64,000 nt of DNA from Malachius bipustulatus (taxonomy: Eukaryota > Arthropoda > Insecta > Coleoptera > Melyridae). Positions within the stretch are counted from its first letter, which is position 1, and every line of letters starts with the position of its first letter. The notes beneath the pieces are model-generated. The model did not search any database and was not told the DNA's origin. It was given only the letters and a program-made list of their open reading frames with translations. The position numbers and the translations under genes were made by a program. Where the stretch lies: assembly GCA_910589415.1 (NCBI GenBank), contig OU342630.1, positions 39,278,012 to 39,342,011 on the forward strand, in the 5' to 3' direction. This document shows, in pieces, positions 48,072-59,843 of the stretch.

Positions 48072-48963
48072 TTTCCTTTCTATGTTAACCGTGAATTTTG
48101 AATATTTTCCAGCATGAATAATACGCAACAGCACTTTTCAACATACTTTTTACTTCTTTCACAAGCACCATCAACTGTTTTACGCACAGAAAAAAAGAAA
48201 TATTTCAAATTTAATCAACATAACACTTAAATAACTTTAAAAATTGTGCCAGTATTTTATATGAACCACGGTTAATAAGATTATACTAATAAATTTATGT
48301 ATAATAATCAAACTAATCACCACTTTTTATATTATGTAAAATAAATGTAGGTAAGTAATTTTTCACAAAAAGAACTAATTTTTTTCACTTCTAACACTTT
48401 ACAACTTCTAGTTGTTAGGTACTATTAATGTTTAAAGATTGAGTCACTACACACCTCTGGATCGTTCGTATTTCAGTTCCTAGGATTTCTTACTGATAAT
48501 ATAGCACCAATACCTGTTTCAAACTACGAGTATCTCGCAATTTCACAAACAACCTAATTACAGATTTAAACATCTATGAATACTTATATTCAATCATGCA
48601 ACTGAGGAAATGTTACTTAATACTTAATGAATATTTATTATGAGATACTAAAAACCATTTTTTTGTTGCTATAATAGTTAATAAGCTTAAAACTTATAAG
48701 CATTAATAAGAATAGACGCAGGAGTACCGGGTGGGCAACTAAGAATGGACGCCGGCCATATCTCTGAAACGAATCGTCACACAAGTTTGAGGAAAAAATT
48801 TTATTAGGAATTATCCTGAAATATCCTGGAAAATCGAAAAATCGAGATTCCTTATTCTAGGCCTTTTTATTATCTATTTGAAATACAAGCCATTATTTTT
48901 GTGGGTTTACAAAAGTCATCATTAGAAATTTTGAAAAGTTTTCAAAGCCGAGTAGATTCCAGG
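48072..48963 (+). repeat. Dispersed ~900 bp repeat (partner 16610-17512)
   Basis: Same order and orientation as 16610-17512, including the internal TACCGGGTGGGCAACTAAGA terminus at 48724. Small indels separate the copies. Its left edge truncates the second arm of the MITE interrupted by the Gypsy element. Confidence 0.8.
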
Positions 48964-49259
48964 GTCAATATTTATTTATTGACATTCGGTGAAAAAAAAT
49001 ATAAAACAAAACAGCAACACATTTTCTAATTTCCATAATTTCATCCCTCGAGAAAGTTTTGAATAATTTTTAAACATGCATGGGTAGGTAGTTTCAATCT
49101 CTTATGGCTACAAGAAAAGGTGCCTATGAGCCATAAAGGTAAAGCCACGACAATTCATTAATGGAAGAAAAAATGAAATTTTTTTCTAAATAAATTTGGT
49201 TCTTAATTTTGACGTGATATTAGAAACCTTATTTCTAGCCCCAAGTATGGGTACCTACG
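48964..49259. other. Non-coding stretch, nothing recognised
   Basis: AT-rich sequence without an open frame or a shared repeat. Confidence 0.4.
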
Positions 49260-49457
49260 TTAGAAGCATTCTGTAACAAAATAAATAAGACCCTCTCCTA
49301 TCGTATCACGAAATGGAACCAGTGTCCAAAAGTCGCAATTATTACATTGTCCGCATAAAGATACAATTTTATCACAATCAGCAACATTAACTGAAGAATA
49401 GCATTGAGTTATCTGAGTCATCATATCACTCATGTACACGGTTCCCGATAAACGCAT
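49260..49457 (-). CDS. Cys-rich ORF, possible exon of a membrane protein (uncertain)
   Basis: A 65-codon frame on the minus strand. It contains ADCDKIVSLCGQCNNCDFWT and ends TECF before a stop. The C-x2-C-x2-C-x2-W arrangement after a CDK motif loosely recalls the Cys-rich loop between the first membrane segments of anoctamin (TMEM16) proteins, but the following residues do not match. Its codon use looks more gene-like than the AT-rich background. It could be one exon of a larger gene, or chance. It lies back to back with the lectin-like gene, about 40 bases from that gene's presumed start site. No neighbouring exon was found. Confidence 0.25.
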   Translation of the reverse strand: MRLSGTVYMSDMMTQITQCYSSVNVADCDKIVSLCGQCNNCDFWTLVPFRDTIGEGLIYFVTECF

Positions 49458-49476
49458 TTAGTTGGTCATGCTCCAT

Positions 49477-49503
49477 TATAATTATTGAAACAAATCATCA
49501 GTC
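49477..49503 (+). promoter_or_regulatory. TATA and initiator of the lectin-like gene
   Basis: TATAAT at 49477-49482 is followed 21 bases later by TCAGTC at 49498-49503, the arthropod initiator consensus. The spacing is near the usual 25-30 and the ATG is 48 bases on. Confidence 0.45.
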
Positions 49504-49550
49504 TTTCTCCTGCGTTCACTTTGACCAACTACAACTACCTAGTCACCATC

Positions 49551-49801
49551 ATGAAGCTCTTATTTACATGCGTTCCTCTAATTACTGTAATTTTCCTGTC
49601 GATGGGAAAAGTCCAAGCGAGAATCTTTACCGTGAGAGCTGATACCCAAACAGTTGTGATACGACATATCGACTCTGGTTTAGTGTTTGATGGAACAGAG
49701 CATGAAGTAAAACTGCAAAACTATACGAAAAATCCACATCAACTATGGAATGTGATATCTGTAGCTCCATTTACGTATATCATCCAAAATGTGGGAAGCA
49801 A
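49551..49801 (+). CDS. Secreted ricin-B-like (beta-trefoil) protein, first coding exon
   Basis: I chose the ATG at 49551 because it starts a textbook signal peptide (MKLLFTCVPLITVIFLSMGK, cleavage after VQA). An upstream in-frame start at 49485 falls before the presumed transcription start. The mature part, from RIFTVRADTQTVVIRHIDSG onward, continues LVFDGTEHEVKLQNYTKNPH and QLWNVISVAPFTYIIQNVGS. The x-Q-x-W and Y-I-I-Q-N-V-G-S pattern matches one repeat of a ricin-B-type beta-trefoil, a fold that binds sugars. The exon ends at a strong donor (AA followed by GTAAGT) in phase 2. The remaining exons were not found in the window. Insect proteins of this kind are extracellular and may act at cell surfaces or in immunity; the exact role is unknown. 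Confidence 0.75.
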
Positions 49802-51366
49802 GTAAGTTACAAGCTTTACAAAATATCATTTATCAAAAGTTTTGTGATATTGATAAAATAATACTTGTTAAAATGCAAATTACAAGTAGTGTATTAATAA
49901 AGTATTTGATAACTTGACTTGAATAAAAATAAACACACGCTAGAGATTTGCAAACAATAATATTATAATCAATAGAATTTACAATCATTTAAAGTACATA
50001 ATGTATTTATTATTAAAACAATAATACGATAAAACCCATATTACTTGCGGGCAATTTTTATTCAAGTCACTGTTTACAATGTAGACATTTACATTACATT
50101 TCAATATGATTGTATAATAGTGGACTAGACCTATTTTTTGACAGTAATTTACTAAGATCTCGCTTCGCCCTTCTTATCAATAATTATTTCATCTCGCAGA
50201 GCAAATTCACATGACAAAAATTAAACATGTACACTGAGAAAAATGTCAGCGTGGAATAGCATTAAATCATGTTCTTCCTGACTTGTTTAATGGTGAAACT
50301 GGGACTAAATTCCACAAGTACGTTTTGCTATGCCTAGTAATGTATAACGCATAAGGCTATATGGACAGTATAAGCACGCGTATCGTGACGTCTAAGGGCA
50401 GCAAGGAATATCATGATATCCCTGGCCTTCCTACTTGTATCATGCAAAATGCTAGAAGAACGTTTCGCCATGCACAGAACGTAAAACGCATAAGGCTGCT
50501 GGTACAGTATAAGCAGGCTAATGGTAATGTCTAATGGCATTTCAAACAGTCTGTAAATCTAGCTGTTCAGCAATGGATTCACAACAGTAAGGATAATACA
50601 CACTGCCGGTCATGGAGAATTAAATAGAAATTTCTGCGTAAGACTCTTTCCTTTGGCATGGCAGAACTCCATGTGATGATTTTTTTAGCAGTTACCAGTT
50701 CACTGAAAGGCAGTGTACAACATTTTTTCAAGCAGAGCGTATTGCTGGTATCACCAGATGCAGCACTTTGATATTAAAAAGGTCACTCAAGTATTTAAAT
50801 AATAGACAGTCACTATTTGACTGCAAGATAAATTATTTCCTGGCATATTTAAAGGGAGGCGCAAGATAAAAATCGCTTGCAAGCCTTTGGATACTCACTG
50901 AAACGATACTTACTTTACACTCAGCACTGAACTGGCATTAGGTCTGTTTGCTGTAAGTAGTTGCCAATTTAATTCTATCGGTATTTTTTTCAAGTTGATA
51001 ACATAATAATTAATTAATTAACTCAAATTACGTATAAATCATATATCCACATCATCCTTCTAATTTAAAATGTAATAATTCATACGAAATTATTATTAAC
51101 TCAAAGCTTAAAACATACATTTGATTTTGGAGAAAATTCTAAGTAGATGTCAAATAAGTAGGTATTTTAACTGAAATTGTGTAATTTAACTCTCAGTAAT
51201 TTTTAAAAAGAATTAGAATTTATTAGAACTAGAATTAGGATAGGAATGTTGCAAATAAAACTTAGGTTTTAATGCATAAAATTTTTATTGAAAAACATTC
51301 AAACAACATATTTAATTAATCATTATAAGAGAAAATAAACTAATTATTTAATTCAAAATAAATATA
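49802..51366. other. Intron or intergenic DNA after the lectin exon
   Basis: Begins with the donor site. No downstream exon was recognised. 50338-50395 and 50485-50545 are diverged direct repeats (ACGCATAAGGCT, ACAGTATAAGCA). Confidence 0.5.
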
Positions 51367-51941
51367 CAGGGTGATCCCGAAATGGTGGACACTGATAGCA
51401 TCACAGCATTCATTGTGGATTTTACGGAGTAATCAATTAACTTTTTCTCCAGAATGGTTTCTTTAAAAAGATATGATGAACCTTTCTTCAGGAAAAAAAT
51501 AGTGTGCAGGTCTAAAATACCTAGACAGATATTACCTACCATGGAAACAGATGAAGTGGCAAGTTCAGCAAAGTTTCAAAAAATTTTCGTTGCGGGGATA
51601 CCATAGACGATAATATTATTCAAAATATATTTCCAATCCGTTGTTTTAAGTTCGAATTCGAATAACGATGCCATATTGGCAAATTTTATTCGACTCTCCA
51701 GGAATTGGTAGAGTTTGAATGCCTCTAATTCCGTTACCGTTAATAAAAAAAAAAACAAACAAACGCTTTCGTAATATAGTTATGGGAGATAATGTGTTTT
51801 GTCAGTGGAAGTTATTTAAATTTGACTGTCATTTTTATTTAAATTTTAGAAAAAGCACACCCTATATGTCGGTAACGAAGCCGAGGAAACCATTTTTGTT
51901 TTAAATTTACAGTCTTTCTAAACAACCTCTACAACACCCTG
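51367..51941. mobile_element. MITE with CAGGGTG ends, weak arms
   Basis: Starts CAGGGTGATCCCG after TA and ends ACAACACCCTG before TA. Unlike the others, the arms are not obviously inverted copies beyond the ends. It could be a deleted mariner copy. Confidence 0.5.
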
Positions 51942-53362
51942 TATACCTACCATGTTCACCATTTATCACACTGTATAGGCATTCTCAATAAATTAAATTA
52001 ATTTAAAGGCATTAAGTAACGTACATTTCAAGGTTCACCATGACTGCATGTTAACATATTTGACACATAAGAAAATAAGGAAGCTGCATCAAGGTAGTAG
52101 GACATATACATTGTGAGCAAAATAATGTAAATTGAACTCGACAGTTTTTAACATTTTGCAGAAAAAATCACACTGTCACTGTGACTCACATGTACTTCTC
52201 TAATTTTTCCAAAGAACGGTTGAAATGTTTCATCACACAAATCTACAGTAACGTTTTCATTTTGCTCACACTATAATACTTGCAACAAGACACAGACTAA
52301 ATTATTACGTATATCTATGGTAAAGTTGGTATAGGTATTATAGTCGGGGAAACACAGTCGAACAATGCAATAATAACACGGAAATCATCGATTATAAGTA
52401 TGTTCGCGTAGGTACCTATCACTTGAAATAAAAAATGTCAAAAACGCATCCGCGTCCATGTACCACGCACAACTTGCGAACAACTACTAACACTAAGTCA
52501 AGCAACGCTAAATTATTATTATAAACAGGACCAAAGATTCCATCGCGCAATCGCACCCGTTACACTTTTCACGCGTCCCGGGACTTCACACGGCTTTCCA
52601 CAGTATTTCACATAACTTACCGAACTTGCTTACTGCTCAGATTTACCAAGAACGCAGATATACCTTTGTTAACGTTTTTACTGATTTTACTATCAGAATA
52701 ATAGTGCAGCAGCGGCAGTTTAACTGCACGAAATATAATATTATGAATTCCCATGTGTATAATGGAGTTCCTTACTGCGTTGCAGGACAAGAATCTAACA
52801 TCATTTATTCTGCAGAAACGTTACACAATTAAAATCAGGGAGGACGCTAGGTAACGGTAATGGTATTACGGCCGTACCTTTTCTCGAAATTGTGTCTCTA
52901 CAAACCTCAATATTTATTATTACCAGGCAAGAATGACCATGAACAATTATTTTCCGGCATATTTTCACGTAAGAGAAAAATAGCGATCACTCTGCTTAGC
53001 AGCACCAGATTGTAACGCCAATAATTCTGCAGAAACGTTACACAGTTAAAATCAGGGAGGATGCTACGTACCGTTTATGATAATGGTGTTTTAGAAAGAC
53101 AACGTGAGCGACATCCAGGTAATGGTATTACGGTAATACCATTTCTCGAAATTGTGTCTCTACAAAACTCAATATCTGCTATACGGTTGTCATATTCGTA
53201 TTAAATGTGTTTCAGCCAGATTTAATGATGCTGCATACGTAGTACTGCAAATACCGTTCTACCATTCTGGCTGGACAGAAAATTTTTCTCAGTGTAATAA
53301 ACCTGGATCCACCAATTCTTTTTTTCCAAATTACCGCCTTTAAAGGGGCCACTATATAAATA
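51942..53362. other. Low-copy DNA with one direct repeat
   Basis: 52808-52922 and 53029-53165 are direct repeats (TTCTGCAGAAACGTTACACA, AAAATCAGGGAGGA, TCTCGAAATTGTGTCTCTAC). The open frames 52626-52832 and 53152-53343 overlap this repeat and show no known domain. Confidence 0.5.
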
Positions 53363-53374
53363 CTATACCTTTTC

Positions 53375-53590
53375 AACGTCAATTTCAGAAAAAGTAACAC
53401 CAATTTCAGGAAAAGTAACATCAAATTCAGTAAAAGGAACTTCCATTTCAGAATAGTTAATTCAGATTCAGAAAAAGTAATTTCAATTTCAGAAAAGTAA
53501 ACTCAGAATCATAATAGGTAAAGTCAATTTCAGAAAAAGTAAAAACAATTTGAGAATAAGTAATTTCAATTTAGGAAAAAGTACTAATTT
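53375..53590 (+). repeat. Left tandem array of the foldback-like element
   Basis: About ten imperfect units of ~21 bp around TTTCAGAAAAAGTAA. Confidence 0.85.
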
Positions 53591-53787
53591 TTTATAAGCG
53601 TAGGTATATTACCTTCTGATAAATGTTTTGTATTTATAGTACCATCAATTCATTTTATTCAAAGTGTTTAAACTTTATGTTATAATTACTATATTAAAGT
53701 GGGTAGTGATTTCACAAGCGCTTAATCAAAATTATCACAAGTGTCATGAAGGTATACGGTATACCGAACTAAAATATTAACAAGATG

Positions 53788-53978
53788 GTAAGACACCCCA
53801 AACGCCTAGGCCTTCAAAGCCCAATGCGATGAATCGATCGCATATTACATTTGTCATAAACATTCGAAAATTAATCTGCAAAATAGTGTGGGCTGAGCCA
53901 AGATCGAACCCACGATCTTGGGCTCCGTTGCCAGAGGTCTTCACCCATGCACCATGAGCCCTGTGTGGGGTGCCCTAC
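53788..53978 (-). mobile_element. tRNA-derived SINE-like unit
   Basis: The minus strand carries an A box (TGGTGCATGGG, 53954-53944) and a B box (GGTTCGATCTT, 53910-53900) at tRNA-like spacing. The ends of the tRNA-like head (GGGCT/AGCCC) can pair. The unit is bounded by an imperfect inverted repeat, GTAAGACACCCC and GTAGGGCACCCC. It may be a SINE head or a tRNA pseudogene. Confidence 0.6.
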
Positions 53979-54117
53979 AAAACAACTAATACATCACAGT
54001 CACAGTAAATAAACATACATCACACCGAAAAAAATATAAAACTAAACATATGATGCACCTATTTTATAATAAATGCATTTATAAAATATAATTTATTCAC
54101 GGGAAGACCCTTAAATC

Positions 54118-54340
54118 TAATCTTCTGAAATTGCTTTTACCTATTCTGAATTTGATTTACCTTTCTGAAATTGAAGTTACCTTTTCTGAATTTGATTTTA
54201 CCTTTCTGAAATTGAAGTTACCTTTTCTGTATTTGATTTTACCTTTCTGAAATTGAAGTTACCTTTTCTGTATTTGATTTTACTTTTTATGAATTTGAAT
54301 TAACTTTTTCTGAAATAGAGGTTACTTTTTCTGAAGTTGA
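54118..54340 (-). repeat. Right tandem array of the foldback-like element
   Basis: About eleven units, complement of the left array. Alternating TTCTGAAATTGAAGTTACC and TTCTGAATTTGATTTTACC give a ~42 bp higher-order period. Confidence 0.85.
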
Positions 54341-54610
54341 CATTGAAAAGGTATAGATATTCTTTTTAATCAACACGATATCACCACATGGTAAGCTATA
54401 TAGCAATCGTATCTGGTTTATGTAAATAGGGTTGGTATAAAGATCAGGGTCATCATATCATCTTTATTGTCTTACAAGCCTTGAAAATATTTTTAAAATG
54501 ACGGAACAGAGTCGAAGGTCAAGTACCACAACAACAATAGCAAATAACATGCTTTTCAACACAACGTTGCCTGCTTTTTCTATGATATAAATTTTATCAC
54601 AATAATTCTG

Positions 54611-55630
54611 TCCGCGTAATCATCAAACTTCAAAATATAACTCTGGGGTTATATTTTGGATTTTCTGACAGCTGATTGGTCTAATGCCCAAACCCTACGA
54701 ACGCTACGAATTTTAAACCAATAACATGTTCCAAAATACAGGGTGTCTGCTTAAGGCTGGCCACCGGCCATATCTCGGAAACTAATGGGTCTATAACCTC
54801 AAAATAAAAAATTTCCAGACATAAGTGATTACGAGAAATTCAATGAAAATATTTTCAAGATGGCCGCACTTCCGGAAATACCGGAAGTTGACACCTACTT
54901 CGTTATTTTAACGGAAACACCCTGTAAAATATTATATTTTTTAAATGTCTGAAGAAATCGAATACAGGTGGTTATCACCATTGGAATTTAGATTGAGCGG
55001 TTTATGAGTTAAAAACAAGTGAAAATCGAAAATTTTCAACTTCAAAGCAGTGTAGAACTAGAACGGCTCAAGATAATTAAAAACGGTTTACATGTCCCTA
55101 TCTTTACTTTTCACATAGTATCCTACTAAGTGGTTTAATTTTGATACAGGGTGATGAAAAATCGGATAATTTTCATCACCCTGTATTAAAATTAAACCAC
55201 ATAGTAGGATACTATGTGAAAAGTTAAGATAGGGACATGTAAACCGTTTTTAATTATCTTGAGCCGTTCTAGTTCTACACTGCTTTGAAGTTGAAAATTT
55301 TCGATTTTCACTTGTTTATAACTCATAAACCGCTCAATCTAAATTCAAATGGTGAAAACCACCTGTATTCGATTTCTTCAGACATTTAAAAAATATAATA
55401 TTTTACAGGGTGTTTCCGTTAAAATAACGAAGTAGGTGTCAACTTCCGGTATTTCCGGAAGTGCGGCCATCTTGAAAATATTTTCATTGAATTTCTCGTA
55501 ATCACTTATGTCTGGAAATTTTTTATTTTGAGGTTATAGACCCATTAGTTTCCGAGATATGGCCGGTGGCCAACCTTAGCAAGACACCCTGTATAACCCC
55601 AGGGGTTATATTTATTGATGAATACGGACC
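54611..55630. mobile_element. Short MITE interrupted by a palindromic MITE
   Basis: Ends are CATCAAACTTCAAAATATAA-type and the inverted ATTGATGAATACGGACC. The uninterrupted 164 bp version is at 60586-60749. The interruption is at 54739-55591. Confidence 0.88.
54739..55591. mobile_element. Palindromic MITE, CAGGGTGTCTGC/T ends
   Basis: 853 bp with TA on both sides (54737-54738, 55592-55593). Near-perfect hairpin of the same family as 40915-41777 (CACTTCCGGAAATACCGGAA, GATAGGGACATGTAA). The TA duplication is confirmed by the empty site at 60711-60712. Confidence 0.95.
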
Positions 55631-55738
55631 TGAATGATATAAACAAAAAGTATATTTATAATGTGCTTGTAGTTAGAGATCTGCTGACAAAAATGACTGC
55701 CTTGTATCTCCCAAATAGGGGAAAAGCAGATTTTTATA

Positions 55739-56488
55739 AAGGCTGTGTTAAAAAATAACTATCGAATATTTGGAGAGGGTACAGTATCGACCAAAATAAG
55801 TCAAAAGATCTCAATAAAATAAACATTGGTCCGAAAATTGACGGTTTCGAAGATACGGAGGATTTTTCAAATTATTTTAACATTTTGCGTCTGCACATTA
55901 TTTTTTTTTATTGTGTACAAACAAACGACGGAAAGTATGAACAGCAACAAAAGATTAGATAAGGTGATAAAAAAAAAGATAGGGGATAAGGTGATAAAGT
56001 AAGAAATAAAATAATTTTTCACGAGATATTTTTTTACAATAACCTGCGCATTTCCGGTCATAGTCGGCTATTAATCAGACAAACACGTACAATACAATTA
56101 AATACAATTAAAGACAAGACAGTCAGATACAATTAAATGACATTAGTTATCAGTGTACAAGCGTGGAAAGGAATTTACTTAAAGAAAGTTAATTTTACTA
56201 GAATTCGAGTATCCTTCCAACAGAGATGTCGTGCCTGCTTGGAAATGGGAGGAGGGCACTTTGAACATCTTATCTAACTCTTTTTCTTTTGGTTTTGTTT
56301 ACACTTTCCATCGTTTGTTTGTACATAAAAAAATAATTTTGCGCAGACGAAAAATGTTATAATTTGAAAAATCCTCCGTATCTTCGAAACCGTCAATTTG
56401 TGGACCAATGTTTATTAGGACTTTTTGACATCTTTTGGTCCATGCTGTACCCTCTCCAAATATTCGATACTTATTTTTTAACACCCTG
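55739..56488. mobile_element. Palindromic MITE with insertion in the middle
   Basis: Arms 55739-55930 and 56290-56488 are inverted copies (AAATCCTCCGTATCTTCGAA, ATTCGATA...TTAACACCCTG). The right end has TA. The left end is decayed. Confidence 0.75.
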
Positions 56489-56518
56489 TATAGTTCGAGT
56501 CTCCTTTACAAACTTTAC

Positions 56519-56880
56519 ACCATTTGGAGGAAAAATTACTGGAGGGCATCTAGACAATTCCCCTCCCCTCAATTGAGGGGAAAAATTTCTTCCAATTTGC
56601 TCCTTGCTTTAACCTGCAGTACAATTAAACAGACTCAAATCCAGTCAAATTTTGAAAAATTGTTATTTGGCGATGCCGACGCATGGAGCAAATTTTTTTT
56701 TTCTATATTCTCGGTCACGAATTTGATTTTTTATTTATTTAACAAAATCCATTATCGTTCTTTTTTTTTTGGAGCTCCTGGAAGAGATCTTTCCAAGTAG
56801 CAAATTGGAAGAAAATGTTTTCCCTCAATTGGGGGGTTACCTAGATGAACTCCCAGTAATTTTCATCCAAATGGTAGAGT
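56519..56880. mobile_element. MITE-like inverted repeat
   Basis: CCATTTGGAGGAAAAATTAC and its near-complement enclose 360 bp; CCCTCAATTGAGGGGAAAA and GAGCAAATTGGAAGAAAA-like stretches also pair. Confidence 0.6.
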
Positions 56881-58496
56881 TTTTGAAATCGCTCGGGGAA
56901 TCTGGGCAAAAGGCCGCAGCCACTCAAAGCAACCCCCCTACTTGACAAGACGAATTTTGAGAAGGGGGGACTCGAACTATATAAAAACCTGCTTTTCTTC
57001 CATTTAGAAGATACTAGCCATTTTTGTCGCCATCTATCATATAGCTCGAGACTTATTTTTTCAAAAAATAAGTTGAAAACAAAAATGTCACGACCTTGTG
57101 AAACAAATAAGTTATCATCATCATAGAACAAATAATTAAACAAAATATTGTTTATTCATTGAGGATTATTAAATAATAATTAATAATTTTTACGGTCTTC
57201 TAAAGATGCGTATATTTCATCCATTATTATTGCCTAAATAGTCCAAGAGAGCAAGGGGCAAAACAGACCTTCGTCTTACAAAACATGGAATGGGATCCAT
57301 CAAGTTTTTGACCTTGGAGGGGGACCAGTTGAAGCCGCCATCTCGAATAAAAAGTATAAAAAATTCCTTTTTTCTCAAAATATCTATAGCAACGATGAAA
57401 AAACACGAAACTCTTCACATCTCTTTGTATAATTTTATTTGTCGGACTAATAATTTGAACTAGTTCCCGCGGCGAAAATGGAAAGGAATTTTTTTTTTTT
57501 TTTTTTTTTTTTAACAATTTGATTCAAAAAAATCCAAAAAAATCTTATCACTTCCCGTTAAACAGGGGTACGGCAGGATACTTCGTGTTTCTTAAACAGA
57601 CTAGGAGTATATAATGGTTCCGCGAATAATTTGAAGTGATTGAGAACATTCTTCAACCAAAGAAAAACAAAATTGTGTTGGCTTGTTCAAAACACCATAG
57701 GACTCAATACCAGGATTACTTAACATATTCAAATATCGGGATGCATCACCAAAACACAGCATGCACAGACGCTTAATTCTCTCGTAGGTTACATAGAAGA
57801 GCGGAGGAAACCTTGAAAGAAGTCCGCTACAAACGTTTCTCTAAATCTACTCCAAAAAGAAAATTTACCAGACGTACCAGCAAATACAAAAATGGTGCGG
57901 AATGCAGAAAAAAACAGAAGACTTGGGCTGAAATCTTGGCAGCAATGGACTTGCTTCACTCACAATGACATAGCAATCAGCACCCGAGACAAGATGTGGC
58001 GGAGCATTGCTCTGTTTAGTGCGGCTTTTACAGTGGTCGACTGATTTTCAGAAAACGGTAATAATAATAAAGAAAAAAAAACCTTAAGGCAGCATAAATG
58101 GAAAAATGATTGGAATAAAACACAAAAAAATTGTTCATTTTTGTTTTCCATTTTGACGAACTGAATTAAAATATTTACAACTCCATACCACTTCCGGTTA
58201 TACCGAAAGTAGCCATAAACTTTCACATTTTAAATGGGACACATGAATGTGATTATCTGCAAATAGAAACAAAAATGATACCTACAATATGTTGTGTTCG
58301 TGGAAGATTTCCTAATATGTATTTTGTTTGATAAACGGAAAGAGCGTAATCTGGCTAGATCGAGGGCCAGATATTGGTACCTATACATAATAATATAATT
58401 ATGTTTATTTAGGCATACTATTTTATTTATCAACTTCAATGCTTACGCACTATCTCAAAATAAATAAAACACAAACGTACCTAGTTGGATATTGTA
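56881..58496. other. Unassigned sequence
   Basis: No supported gene. A T run lies at 57488-57512. A short basic open frame at about 57765-57967 (RRLHRRAEETLKEVRYKRFS) is not recognised. Confidence 0.4.
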
Positions 58497-58690
58497 CCGG
58501 GTGAGTCATTAAGAATGGTCAACGGGAATATCTCAGAAAATAAGCTTCGTACAGCCTCAGGCAAGAATTTTTTAAGGAAAGTGGCCCTAATAAATCGTTG
58601 GAAAATAGTTTTGAGCTTCTTAAATGGGGTACCTATAACAGCCATGACCAAATAAAAAATTTGGAATTTTCTCATTATTTTTCAAAAGAA
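58497..58690 (+). repeat. Single MITE terminus, CCGGGTGAGTCATTAAG
   Basis: Preceded by TA. Related to the CCGGGTGGGC ends at 40915 and 17258. No matching right end was found. Confidence 0.5.
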
Positions 58691-59843
58691 GGGTATAAAT
58701 AATCTTGATTGTAATGACTAAATAAGCTCGATTTTTTATCTTGCAGGTTTTTTAATAACTCCATAAATAAAGTGGTGAGGGAATGTAAAAAAAAATATTC
58801 AAATATCGATTATTCCGGTAAACTTCAACGGAATTTAACGTTACAAAGAGTTGTCCTTCCTCTACTGCATGTTACTCGACTGCATGTTACGAACTTTCCA
58901 TTTTGTTACCACCGCAACCGCTAGAGGGCGTTATCTGACATGCAAGCAAATATCGCGTTTTTTCGAATAAAAAATTAAATAGAATAGTAAATACCTACCT
59001 ACATTATTTTTTCATAGAAAAAAGAGAATTAAATTCTTAAGGTGTCATTGAAAATCGCAGCTGGATATCTTTCGCCCACCTGTAAATATTGCAAGCAAAG
59101 TTGATTTGATGAATTTTCGGAGTTTGGACTCCGCATGGATCAAATGGAATTCTTTCTCGGTTAAAATTGCTGAAATTCATATTTGTGGCGTTCACAAGTC
59201 TCCATGGGCGAAAAGTGAATATGTATAGGTATAGGATGCTGAGAATTTTCTGCTATTTTCTATTTGTTTTCGTTCACCTTTACTTACTTCTTATTATTGG
59301 AGCTATGCAAACGAGAAGAATTTTTGTCGTTTATTACAGTGGTGAAAACAGAAAAATAATTTAAAATTCACGTCATAAGATATTCCCAAAAACGTAATTT
59401 TCTAAATACGCGAAGTTTTGTTTATTATTAAATACCCATATTGTCTGGAGAAAACCGCGAATCAAAGTGGCTTATGAAATTGAAAGTAAACTTAAAGTTA
59501 AGATACTTTCTTCATGTGGAAAACACTGCACCAAAAACATAAGAAAATGTGACAGAAATTATATTAAATCCGAAAATTACGCTCATGGTGTTAGTTTTTA
59601 GTTTAATTTTAGTTTAGTTTAGTTTAATTTTTCTTATTATTATGAACAATATTAACTACGACTGTAGTGAAAAGGTTTCAAATTTAAAATTGCACTTATT
59701 AGAGAAATAAGCAAAGAGTTGAGAAATTTCAAAAAAGTTTAATTAGTAAATAAAAAAAAATAATATAGAATAAATTAAGACATTTCCCAAACACAAACTT
59801 TGTTTAGCTGGGAAATAATAGTTATTTATTATACAAGAGAAAA
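58691..59843. other. AT-rich DNA, nothing recognised
   Basis: Short open frames only. 59785-59830 is a diverged inverted match to 1035-1070 (CAGCTAAACAAAGTTTGTG). Confidence 0.4.

Larger units (their letters stand above)
53363..54356. mobile_element. Foldback-like element with tandem-repeat arms and SINE-like core
   Basis: The ends read CTATACCTTTTCAACGTCAA and, inverted, CTATACCTTTTCAATGTCAA. Each arm is then an array of about ten ~21 bp units around TTTCAGAAAAAGTAA, on opposite strands (53375-53590 and 54118-54340). Inverted arms made of short tandem repeats are the hallmark of Drosophila FB-type foldback elements; relationship to those is inference. Confidence 0.75.

Noticed and set aside
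53882..53961. Functional tRNA gene
   Set aside because: A and B boxes are present but the acceptor stem pairs only partly and no proper anticodon stem can be formed with confidence.
53375..54340. CRISPR-like array (short repeats of ~21 bp)
   Set aside because: There are no unique spacers; units are contiguous, imperfect and inverted on the two sides, in a eukaryotic setting.
57765..57967. Basic open frame that could be a transposase piece
   Set aside because: No family motif recognised; short and lacking a start.
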